DNA of 64,000 nt from Talpa occidentalis. Taxonomy: Eukaryota > Chordata > Mammalia > Eulipotyphla > Talpidae. Below the pieces are notes generated by a model. The model did no database searches, was not told where the DNA came from, and saw only the letters and a program-made list of their open reading frames with translations. Each line of letters begins with the position of its first letter. The first letter of the stretch is position 1. Made by a program: the position numbers and the translations under genes. Positions 22,301 to 34,300 of this stretch are shown here, piece after piece. Location of the stretch: positions 97,913,591 through 97,977,590 of the forward strand of contig NW_023604295.1 in NCBI RefSeq assembly GCF_014898055.3, read 5' to 3'.

Positions 22301-25300
22301 GCATGCAGGAGAACCTGCCTCTCCAGCCCCATTCCTTACCTCACACCATGCGCTTGGCCCCATCCCACCATCTGCAAATGCCTTCACTTGCTGTCCTCTT
22401 TTCCGTCTTTCTACTCACTCCTGCTTCCTCCCCCTGGGGGGATAATTTCCACTGGTCAAGACTAGCACAGGTTTAACTCTACCTGGCTTCCTTCAAGCTC
22501 TCATGGTTGAGGCCCAGCTCCCTCTCACATAGGCCACACCTGTCAGGCTGAGTCTTAACAGGTTCAACTCTAGAGCCAACCCATCACTGCTGGAATCCCA
22601 TCTCTGCCGCTCAGAAACCAGTGACCTTTAGCAAGTTACTTCAGGTAGGGGCCTTGACTTGTCTGTGAAATGGGGATAATTATAAATAGGGATAATTATA
22701 ACTAAAGAGCCCCTACTTCATGCTAAAGAATTAGATGCAGGAAAACCTGTGGTGCAATCACTCCATTACTCTGAGCTGTTACTTATTCTCAACCTTTATA
22801 AACAGTGTGCTCCAGAGACAAATTCTGAGAGTGGTAAGAAGCGGGAAGGGATGCCTGGCCATCCAGAGAAGGGGCGGCAAGACTATTGAGTAGAAGCTAA
22901 AAGGGCAAGTGCCTCTCCACTCCCACAGAGAACAGGCCAGGCAAGGCCAAGAGCAGAGGGGAAGTACTGCTTTCTGATTATTTTCTATGTCCTGTGCTGA
23001 AGTAGGTCTTTGCAACCCCTGGTTCCATCTCATCCTCAGGACTCTGTTCTGGGGCAGGACTCATTAGCTCATTTTGCAAAGGAGGAGATGGAGGCTCTGA
23101 GGATGAAATGTACTGCTTGGAGTCACTCAGCTTGAAAGAAGTGGGATGTATTGGAGCTCAGGTCTGCCTCTCACCGAGGCTGTCATCAGGTCCCTCCCAA
23201 ATGCCCAGCTCAGACAGGCAAACTGCTGTCTGGTGGCCAGGCCAGACCCAGGCCCACCCCTGCTGGGTGCTATGCAGTGAATACAGTGCCGTGCAGCATG
23301 GCATTCCTGTGGAAACAGTGGCCTCAGAGTTGGACAGAGGAGGTGTAAACAAGACTCTTACTCTTCCCTGGCTGTGGGACCCTACGCATGGTGCCAACGC
23401 TCTCCAGGCCTCAGACACTTGAGACTAACGTCACTCCAATGGCTAAAAAAGGCTAAAAGTCTTCTTTTGGAAGACTAAAAGGCCACATTGCCAGGAATAT
23501 TTGATGTAAATAAATAAATGTAAGAGTACTCCTAGAATGTTCTCTGCCATCATCCAATCATTCCACAAACGGTAATGTAAATTTTCTCTGCCATAAGGTG
23601 AGGGCTTATCGTGGGTGCTGGTATCGTGTGAATATATAGTGACTAAAATCTCTCATCTTCTGGGATTGTTTCTTTTTGCTTTAAAAGATCGAAAAGAGAG
23701 ACCAGAGGCTCTGATGGAAAGGTTAAGGTCTGGGGTGGGCTATGTTCTCCAGAGTCCCTCTGAGCACTCTTTAGCAGGATAACCTTCCTTTATTCCACCC
23801 ACCTCCCCACCTTCTCACTGCTGTGGGTTGACCTGTAACAGCTATTTCTTTGCACTGGCCAGGTAGCAGAGTCAGCCAGTTCGCCTGAGAGATACTCAAG
23901 CATCCGGGTTTTCCATTGCACCAGGCTTGACTATCTGAAACCACGGAGACATGAACTGGGGAAGACAAGAGGCTAGGAGCAAGCCCCCCCACCCCTCAGT
24001 TAATTCTGGGGTAGGGTCCAGCTTCATGGGGAGAGTCATGTGAAGAATTCAGTCAGACAAACCCAGTTAGAACACTCATGCACCTCCCTGTATCTGTCCA
24101 TCTTATTCCCTCTGCCTAGGATTCCTTCCTTGCTCTTTTTCAATTTCTGCCTCTTAACCTAACTTTTACAGTGTCAGCTCCAGCATTACTTCCTCCAGGA
24201 AGTCTTCCCTGATGAACATCTACCTCCATTTCAGGGCCTGATGAGGCACCATCCCACTTCCAGAACTACCATTGCCTGCCTCTGCCCAGCTCTTGTCATT
24301 CTGCTAGAATTCTCTGTCTGCTTATCTTCTCCAGTAGTCTGTGAGCTCTTGAAAGTAGGGTCCTAACCTCCCCTCCCTCGCTCTGCAGCACCAAAGCTAG
24401 ACTTTATGGTGTACCAGTGGAGACCGTGATTACTGAATGCTGTTTCCTTGCTCAGAACCACTCTGTAAAATCCTGCTACCATGGGCAGCTTAGATCTGGA
24501 CGCTGTGGAGCACAGTGACCAAGAGCATGGTGGGCTTTATCTAAAGTCAAATCTCATCTTCCCCACCTCATGTTTAGCCAACCTCAAAGCCTCAGTCTCC
24601 ACATCCATAAAAGGGGAAGGGAAAATGCTCCAGGAGATTGTAAGGAACCAATGGATATGACCCATGCTTTGCTGAATACAGTTTGTCAGGGTGATGATGG
24701 TGACAGTGACAGTGACACTGATTCTATTGCTTCCACCAGAAAGCCTTCCCTCACCCCAGGCTGGGTCGGGATGTCCATGTTGATTCCCGGCACAGAGCAC
24801 AAGTAGTGTCGATGCCAGTTCATGTGTCCTGCCCTCCAGGCAGAGCTGCTCCATGGCAGAGCATCGGTCCCACTAGCCCTAGAGCCCTCCAGCCATGCTG
24901 CACCCCTAGAATGATGACGTGCAGTTCCACAGAGGCCATCTCCAGCCCCATTCATATCCTCCCATCTATTACCTTGCCTTGTGGGGCCTTGAGCTTCCTG
25001 ACCGTTTCTTGTATTAAAATCTATCCCATGCACTTTCTGGAATATTAAATATGATGTGTCAAGATGAGTCTTAACAAGTTATCATTTTGTTTGCCCTAAG
25101 AATTGTATTATCATTTGCTATTTGTGCCTTCACGCTACCAGAATTGCATTCTTTCGTGCCCACAAAGGCCTTGTTGTGGCTTTACTGGTTCATAGCAGCA
25201 GCTTTTAATAGCTCTTATGTCTCTTAATTACTTGTTCACACTTTAAGGCCTTATTAATTTAGTTTTAATCTGTTTTTAGGGCATATTAGCCTTTCCCCCA

Positions 25301-28300
25301 GAATGTGCTGATTTTAGATCATTGCCAGCCCCCTAGGAATGGAGGAGAAAAGGAGCCAGATGGTTGGCTCACCCGCCTGGCCTCACAGACAACTAACTGA
25401 TCCCTCAGCCCGAAAGAACTGGGTTCAGGTAATGACTCAACTCCTAACTCGTGGCAGGCTTGGCCGTGTTACTTCATTCTGATCAGCTTTAAAGCTTGAC
25501 GATCACATGGAGCATTATGGAAAGCTCCCAGCACAGTGCTGACATTTGGCAGCTTCCCTGTCCCCTTCCCTGCCTTTCCTACTGGCTCACTTATCTAACA
25601 GGGGCACCAAAGCCTGAGAAACTTCCAGTTGTCCCAGTACCCCTCAAAAGGTGAAGCACCCTTTCAAAATCACACGCCAGAAGGAAAGGCCAATATGCTT
25701 CTTTTAGCAACTCACATAATGTATAAAGTGTTCATAATTGTCTGTTGTTTCAATTTCCCCCCAGTTTAAAGAGCTCTGGAGTCACACCTGGGTCTGTCCT
25801 GGCTCTGGGACCACGAAGTGACAGGTTCAGTCCCCGCCCTCCTGAAGGCGAGTCCGTAAGGAGCCACATGCTAGAGCTGGGTGGCGGGTGGCGAGGGAGT
25901 GGGAATCATCACCCCCTATTCCACGAAGCGATGTTTGGGGCATGTGGGAGTTTTCATGTCACAAATTCTTGGCAGCCACGTTGAGTCCCATTGTCTGTGG
26001 TCCATGCCCGGTCACTGCCAAGGGATGGCTCCATTGGCAGTCACGGTCCATCCTCCCTGTGCACAGCTGTCCCTGCCCCGGGCAAGGGGACCTCAGCACT
26101 TCCCCGGAACATGTTAGCTCAGGCTGCAGGCAAGAACCAGGTTTTCTGTGTCACTCAGCCCCATGTGGCAGTGCCAGTGGGACTTCTGAGTGGTCAGGGG
26201 AGCTAGATAATGGCTTTTGAAGTGACGGTCCCTTGTCAGAGTGATGCAAAGCTGTCTTCATCCATCTATCAGTGCGCGTCTGTCTAGGAAAGCTGCTGAC
26301 AAAGCCAAAGTGTTGGAGGTTATTAGTTTTTAATAGAAAAGTTATGCCAGGGGCCTCCCCGGTGGCGCAGCGGTTGAGCGCTGGGTTGCGAAGCTGCCCG
26401 CAGCCTCTGCAGCGCCGGTTCGATCCCCGGCTGCTCCCCGGCCTCCGGAGGAGGGTCCCACATGGCACTCAGACCCCTCCTGCCGCCCACTGCTCCCCTC
26501 AGCAGTGTACTTCGGTCCTTCTGCCTGCTCTGCTCCCCGCTCTGACTCTGGTGAATTCTCTCACCCTCCCGCGCTTCTGACTGTACCCAGTGCTTGTATT
26601 AAATAAATAAATAAATAGATAGATAGATAGATAGATAAATAAATAAATAAATAGATCTTAAAAAAAAAAAAAAAAAGGAAAGTTATGCCAGCTTTGCCTA
26701 ACAACTGGCTGCCCTGGTCTCCTGCCTGTTTGCAGACTTTCAGATTGCCGATGGGATAAGAATTATTGTTAGGAGGGGAGCTGAAGGTGACCACACTTCC
26801 TCCTTGAATTTGTCTGGGCATCTTCCCCAAAGTGGAATCCCAGAGCCCCTGTATCACTGCCTGTCCTGGGGTTTGTACCACACCTTCCGCAGCCCCCCAG
26901 CTTCTGCCCTTCCCCCCATGCCACTTGAAAAGCATTAGGAACATCCTTTCACCTGACATTCCCCCAGTAGTCCTGATTAAGTGGATTACACAATGATTAG
27001 TATCCACTCTAGGAAACTGGGTCAGATGACCTCTTCAAGACTCTTCTGCACTGGCATTGACAGGACAGACTACATCCCTGACTCACTCCAGCCACTGCTC
27101 CTGGGGTGGCAGAGGTGGCTGGGTGCTCGCGTGAGGGGACCTCGTGGAATGAGCTCTTGAGATGTCAGGAGGGCTGTTATCAGAAGTTACTGTGTCACAA
27201 GAAAACAAGAGGCCATTGTTTGCTACCCACCCCGCTCCAACATTACTTCTTTCCTTATTTCTTCTCTTTTATTTTTAGGTGATTCTCCTCCTCCCCGACT
27301 CCCCAGCCACCCTTTTCTTTTCTTTAGACGAATCTGATCTACTAGAAAGTGACTGATTTATTCCCACTGGATACAGAGCTTAAAAAGAAAAATCCAGTCC
27401 CATCCAAAGTGAATATGGGGTAGGAAGTAGGAGAACTAAATCACATTTTGGTGCCATCACAGTAGGGAGCTTCTAAATAAATCTTCCACTTAAGCAAAGG
27501 CTAAACTGTAGGGAAATGCACATCACAGTGCTCTTGGGCACCCCTCTCAGAGGCGGCCCCTGCAAGGTCTGTGCTGGGATCCAAGTCCCCTGGAAGGGAA
27601 GGAGCTCCTGAAACATTGAGCTGAAGACACTTCTTCGCAAATCTCCAGTTTAAAAAATGACTTTTGTTATTTTTGAACTTGAACAAGCCACCCGTATCTA
27701 AGCTCTGGACGCCACTACCATTGCCCTATGCAATTATGTTTATCTTCTCTCATCCTCAGAACAATCTGGGAAAAGAGCTCTGTCAGTTATTTAATGCTAT
27801 ATAGCAAACTATTCCAAAACTTAGTCATGTAAAACAGTCACCATTTATTCTCCGAGGTCTGGCCTAGACTGGGCAGTTCTTCAGCTCCGTGTGGCCGAAT
27901 GCAGCAGAGGCTCAGTGGGCTGCCTCAGTTCTCCTGCAGAAGCCTCCCTTTCTCCTCCTCCAGGGCTTCTCCACGTGGCCTTCCTCTCCAGTAGAATAGT
28001 CTGGACTTCCTTAAAGCACAGCGGCTCAGTTCCAAGAGGGGAGGGTTCCAAGAGGCCAATGTACAAATGCTTGTGAAGGACCTGCTTGGTTCATACTTAC
28101 TAACGGCCCATTTGGCCAGAGCAAGCCACAAAGCTAAGCCCAGAGTCAATGAGTATGTGGGAACTTAACATGGGTGAACATCATGGAACTCACTAGGGCT
28201 CACCAATGCAGTGACTCAGTATCATTTACCCTTGGGCTTTAGCAGGCAAGGGCACTGAGGCTCAGGTTCATCCAGTTCATCCGAGGTTATTTTGCATAGC

Positions 28301-31300
28301 CAAGGGCAAAGGGTCAAGGTCTGTTGACTCCAGGGAACATATTCTTTAATTGGGTCACCCTGATAATGGAGGGGGCACAGTCTGAGAGGGACAGGGACCA
28401 GGATTCCAGTGTAAGTGACAATTAAGTGCCAGCCCTCTTTAACCCAGAGAACAGCCCAGCAGATGTCCTGGCCACCTGGTGAGTGCTTTCCTGGATGCTT
28501 CCACCCAACCAATCAGAACTAAGGTCTGTGTGAGGGCACAGGCTGTGTGGGGAGGCACTAGAACATGTTCTAGGCCACAGTCCAAATTTTCAGTGTGGCC
28601 TGTTGGTCCCTCTCCTTGACTCCAGGATACCCTCTCCCTTACTGGCTTGATTATCATTTCATGGGTCCTTAATGATTCTGTGATGTCCTCCCACTTTTTC
28701 AAAACTAGCTGATGTTTCCTATGAAATGAAGAGCCCTCCTGGACACCATAGCTCTTGTGCACCCCTGACTTCAACACCTACCACATGGGGCTGTGACCAC
28801 TGAGACTCCCTTATCTGATCTTCTCTGTGGAGATCTTTGTAGGAGCAGGGGTCTTTAAGATCCATCTCTGGCTCCCAGCACTCACACTAGCAAGAGCTGG
28901 ACTGAACTCGATGCTCTTCCTCCTGAGGGATGCTCAGAATCTTAACACAGTGCCCCAGTTTTTCCTTGGAGCCCTGAAAAAACTAACAAACATCTGTTGG
29001 GCACCTGGCAGGTGCCCTGCCCCAAACTAGGAAATAAGGGGTTGCTAAGTCATGCCCTGCTACGTTCTGGCCCAAGTTCTTTTCCTCATTAGCTGAGTGA
29101 CACTGAGAAATTTACTTAACCTCTCTGAGTTCAGCTTGCCCTGATGCCTAGTGCAGATGAGAATAATCTCTGTTCTTCCCAACTCATTCAGGGTCAGAAC
29201 TCAACAGGAGCTTGGAGTTGAAAAAGTGACTCCTTGGAGATGAACATAGTATATGTGTGTGAAGGACCCTCCTCTTTAAGCAGTCTGATTTCCAAGGGCT
29301 CTAAGATAGGACTTTCTATACCCATAGATCTCCCTGTCTCCTTCCACCAATCATGATATCTGAATTCTGCTATCTCTTCTTCTTTTGAGCAAATGTGTTA
29401 TTGTTATTTAAATCCAAAAGACTCCTGTTAAAAGATACCAAATGATCTGGAAAGATCACATTAACCCAGGAGCAAAAGTTTTCTCTACCATTCATGAACA
29501 TCTTTCATACGCATTCTCCAGCACTGGTGTTGAAAGGAAAAACCAGTCTGAGCTTTCTGGTGACCATCCTAGAAATATTTATCAAAGGCCTTAAAAAGAT
29601 GTACACTCATGGATGCAATGAGTCCTCCTCTGGAAACTTATTCTAAGGAAACAATGTGTTCTGAAGTAGGTATACAAGGAAACCTTATTTATAAGCGGCA
29701 CGGAATTATAAATAATCTAAATGTCCAAGAATAGGTAATTGGCTAAATGATGGTATGTACATTCAGGCCTCTGCCCAATGCCGTCACCAGGGCCCCATTT
29801 TTTAGTTAATGCTCTGCTGTTGCCATCTTAAATTTTTAAATTATATTACAAAATTTTTGTACACAAAGTTTCATAGCTGCTTTATTTTAAATTCTCAACT
29901 GGAAAAAATATGTATTCTATTTGCAGGTGAATGGTTATAAACAAAATATGGCACAGCAATATAATGGAATTCTATTTAGTTATAAGTAGAAGCAAACTAC
30001 TATATATCAGTGTGGATGAATCTCAAAATCAGTATTCTAAGTAATGAAGGCAAACACAAGAGATTACATCGTAAATGATTCCATGTAAATGGAATCTCCA
30101 GAAAAGGCAAATTTATGAATTCACAAAGCAGGTCAGCAAATTTTGTTTTTTAAATGAGTCCCTCATTTCCATTTTGTACTGGGCCTCATAGATGATACAA
30201 CCATTTCCTAAATATCATGTAACAATTAAAATAATGCTTATGGGGAATATTTGCTGAAGAGGAAAAGTCTATTAAATGAAGAAACCATGGTACAAAACCA
30301 TAAATGATGTAATCCTGGTTGTTTGCAAACAGAAATATATGTTTTATATATTCTTATATTAATAAGAATATGCATTAGAATATATATTAGAATATATTAA
30401 TATATTCCTAGAAAAAAAAGACTGGTTGGAAATACACCAGAATGTTACAGGAATTACCTCTGCAGAAGCAGATTACAGGTATTCTTTTGATGACTCTCTT
30501 CCTTGTGCTTGTTTGCATTTCCCGGTGTAAGAAGGTGTGAGTATTCCCACTGACTAATATTTCTTTTAGAGGCAGAAGAAGGATGTAATGAGAAACAGCT
30601 ATTCTCTCTAGGCTTCTGATTGAGTCGGAGTTCATAGTCTGCATAGTAACCTTCTGTTTAAACACATGAAGAGAAATTCCACTGATAAGGAAGTAGAGTT
30701 TTCTTACAAGCTCCTTAGAATCAAGGACTGTCTGATCTCTGGGTCCTCCGGCTTGCCATGCATGAAGCCCCAGTGAATGGGCCTCTTGTCCTGCGGCTTG
30801 AGGTCATTCCTGGTCTTTACCAGTGTCCAAGTTCTCCTGTGCCCTGTCCTTGGAACAGGGTGCAGGAGCAGAGGCTGGGCTTACTCCTGTGTAAAACCAG
30901 GGGTACGCACAGCCACTTCACCAGCCTCCCTTGTGATTGCTTCATTCCGACAGCAGAGGGCAGGAGTGATCAGTAAGTCCAGGAAGGAGATGGTTGTTGC
31001 AGGACGAGTGAAGGTGGGCCTCTGTAGGAAGATTTCCCACTATACCCATTTGTCAGTTTTCTCCTTCTCTCCTAAATCCCTACCAGGCCCTTGCTGACTG
31101 TCCTGACACAATTGAGCATGTCCAGAAACACAAGAATCCTAGAACTTTACTTCTGTAAAGTCAAGGCCTCTGACTTGATGGCCTCCCACCCCTCGCAGGA
31201 CAGATAGGAACACTGGGGCCCAGAGGAGGCATGGACTTGCCGAAAGTCCAATTACAGTATACAAAGGGCAAACAGAGCTGCTACTCATGACAGTGGGGAG

Positions 31301-34300
31301 GCAGGGTTCACAATGTGGAATAGCACCCCATGAAAAGGAGGTTCAGAGGAAGTGGGCAGCCTTGAGAATGAGAGACCCCTGCGCCTGCCCACCAGCCCCC
31401 GTCTAGACCTTTGAGTCCTATATTTCTGTAGCTGAAATAAGATGGAAGTCTCCTATGAGTCCAGGCTGGCCTCCTGCCCTCCTTCCGCCCTTCAGAGCAC
31501 CAGCACCTGGCACGACAGTGTTCTCAGGGCAGCAGTGAAGGCACAGGGGTGGCATGGGGTGGGACCCCAGCAGGGCAGCAAGATCTTCCTCCCACGGTTC
31601 CCCGAATAGCTTCCTGACCCTGCATTGTGCTGTCCACCTCTGTGCCTTTGTCTCGTGGGGGCCCTCTGAGAAACCCTCTCCCCAAGTGTCCTTTCCTTTC
31701 TTTCAACTCCATTGTCCTGTCCTTCTAGTCCCAGCCCTGGTGCCGCCTCCTCTCTCCTCCTCCACCCCACCCTTCGCTGACCCTACCTGGGTTCTTGCAG
31801 CCTCTGATCTGTAACACTGGTGACACTGGGCACCTAGGGAAGCAGTAGGGGCCAGAGGGGAGAGGGACAGATCTGTGTTCTGATCACTGACCCTCACCAT
31901 TGACCACCCAGGCGAGATTGGCAAGTCCTTTAACCTGACCTGTGAAAGGAAGTGCTGACCCACGCTCTAAATGCACAGTGCTGAGGATTCGGAGATGGCA
32001 CAGGGAATGCCACAGAGCAGCCGTTATACCTATAGTTGGTTATTTATAACTATAGCTATTCTATATAAGATGAAAAGCATCTTGAGGGCAAGGGTAGAGT
32101 CTGTCCCAAGACCTAATGAAGGTTGAAACTATAGATGAATGAATGAATGAAATGCCTGGGGATGGGCAGGGTACTCTGCCCATCAGCAAGATGCAGAACA
32201 GTCTCCCTCACCCAGGCCACATAGGAGCCCAGCCCTCAGAATCCCCTTTTCCCCACCCACCCAGCCCCGTTCTCAACCCTTGCATTGAGAGTCCCGCCCC
32301 ATGGCTTTTTCTCTCATAATTAGCCTTTTCAATGAAATTTATGATGGTTTTGTAAAATTTAAAGCTAATTTGCACACTTTAATAACAGACGATGCACAGG
32401 GAGTATTTAGCTGCAAATATCCTATAATGAAATTGACATCCTGGATTATCAGGGATGGAGCTATCCCTCCCCCAGCCCCAGAGGCTGCTTGCTCAGAACT
32501 CACAATCGTTTTTTTTTTTTTTTTTTGCTTGGCAGACCACAGTGAGCTGGGAAGGGGACAAGCTCCAGTGTGTGCAAAAGGGTGAGAAGGAAGGACGCGG
32601 TTGGACCCAGTGGATTGAGGGTGACGAGCTGCACCTGGTAGGTTCCCGGCCAAGGGGTGGTGAAAAGAAGGGGGCCAGGTCAGGCCAGGCTGGGCCCCAG
32701 AGACCCTGGTCACTGCTGGGTGGATCTTGGAAAAAGGTCTATGGTAGCTCCTTGGTTCTGCTCTGAAGCTTCTCTTCCAAGGGCCTGGAGAAGACTTGAA
32801 TAACTTTAGAAACTGAGCATGTGTTTTCAAGGTCGAAGCTGACCCAGTTGTCCAAGGTGAGGAGGTGAGGAGGTACATCTGTTGAATGCCAGGGCCGGTG
32901 CTGAACTCTTTTGCATCTCATATCTCTTTCTCTTCTCTCAGCAACCCTGGGGGCCCGGCACGGTATAATTCCTATTTTGGAGATGAAGACATGGAGGTTC
33001 ACACCCAAGTTCCACACCTGGAAAGTGGCAGGTGTGGAATTTGCTCCCAAGCAATGTTTCTTTTCACCATACCAGATTGTGGCAGGCCACAACCAAGGAG
33101 AATTCTCTAAGTTTCTCTAACACATGACCTCAACGATGTAGGTCAGGGTAGGAGATGCCTTTGTCAGTGCTGGGTTAGGTTCCCACAGTCTGAAGCCTCT
33201 AGTCAAAGCCACTTCTATTCCACCCATCACCCAGAGAAAGCACTTACAGATCTAGAGGTGGGCCCTGAGCCCCAGGGCGGGTTCAGTAACCCAAGACCTC
33301 TGAGAAAAGACCTTCCACCACTCCTGTTGCCCCTTGGAAATCCCCAGTTACCATTCTTCTGAGAAGGGAACCTGGCTCAGATAACTTGGACTCTAGTCCC
33401 AATTCACTCAGTGGGCCTTTGGATCAGTGCCTCCCTTCCCTCAGCCTCAGCAGCAAAATGCTGCCTTACTACCGCAGGGTTCTGAAGATCAAGGTCTGTA
33501 AGAGCTTTGAGACTTGCCAGTGGTGAGAAGAGACACAAGGGGCATCTTTCTAATTGGCAGCTTAGGCTGATGCTATGGGCTGGGGCTGCACGCCCACCGG
33601 AAGCCAACTAGTCTCCTCCCCTGGTGGCTGTTCCCTTGTCTGTCAAGCTGTGAGGGAAGATTAAGCAATCCCCACCAACCCTTCAGTCCGATAATTGTGT
33701 GTCCTGTGCTTCCATGCAAACTTGGGGCTGCAGCCTCTTTTATTTGGCCATCAAGTGGGCTTGAAACTTCTTTAGATAGCACTTCACAAACTTGGAAATG
33801 TCATGTCAGTACAGTTAACCCTTGAACAATGTAGGGTTAAAAATCGAGGTTAATTTAGTCTGCCCTCCATATAGGCAGGTCTGCATCTGGGAGTTTGACC
33901 AACCTTGTCTGGGAGTTAGACCAACCTTTCTATCTGTGAATGCAAAACTCACAGATAGAAACAAAGTCCATGTATATATGGACCTCCAAAGTGCAGGCCG
34001 GTGCTTAGGGTCAGATTTTTGTTTTCAAGAAAACAAAAATAGGAAGGTGGTGCAACTCTGTGCTGTGTCCTCAGGCAACAGTCAGCGGGGCTGCCCTGTG
34101 GGCATGGAAGGGGCTGGCCACTGCATTGTCATGCTCCCTGAGAGCATTTAATAACTGCAATTCCAGTGCTTCATCCACTGAAATATTGACGCACATTAGC
34201 CTGGGACCTAGGCATTTTTCAAACTCCCGGGTAGTTCCAAAGTGCAGCTAAAGCTGAGAATCACACTAGTTTGCATCCCTTTGTGAGGCAACCTATTGAA

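Larger units (their letters stand above)
11038..32535 (+). other. RBP1 intron 2
   Basis: A 21.5-kb intron from GTGAGG to TTGGCAG. No other gene is seen inside it. It holds numerous MIR/L2 pieces, three L1 fragments, one antisense LTR, two lineage-specific SINEs and a CATC microsatellite, which are listed separately. Stretches between them (for example 11421-12059, 12216-12769, 13831-14559, 15809-16941, 16990-17439, 20071-20896, 21194-21679, 22721-23029, 23421-24094, 25561-26337, 26692-27789, 28336-29049, 30541-31164, 31261-31859) show no feature I can name. Confidence 0.93.

Noticed and set aside
26351..26430. A tRNA gene
   Set aside because: A- and B-boxes are present, but the sequence lacks a tRNA fold with paired acceptor stem and continues into the SINE body.
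32339..32878. A 179-codon minus-strand ORF antisense to RBP1 exon 3
   Set aside because: It overlaps the exon and the T18 tract (read as a Lys run) and shows no family feature.
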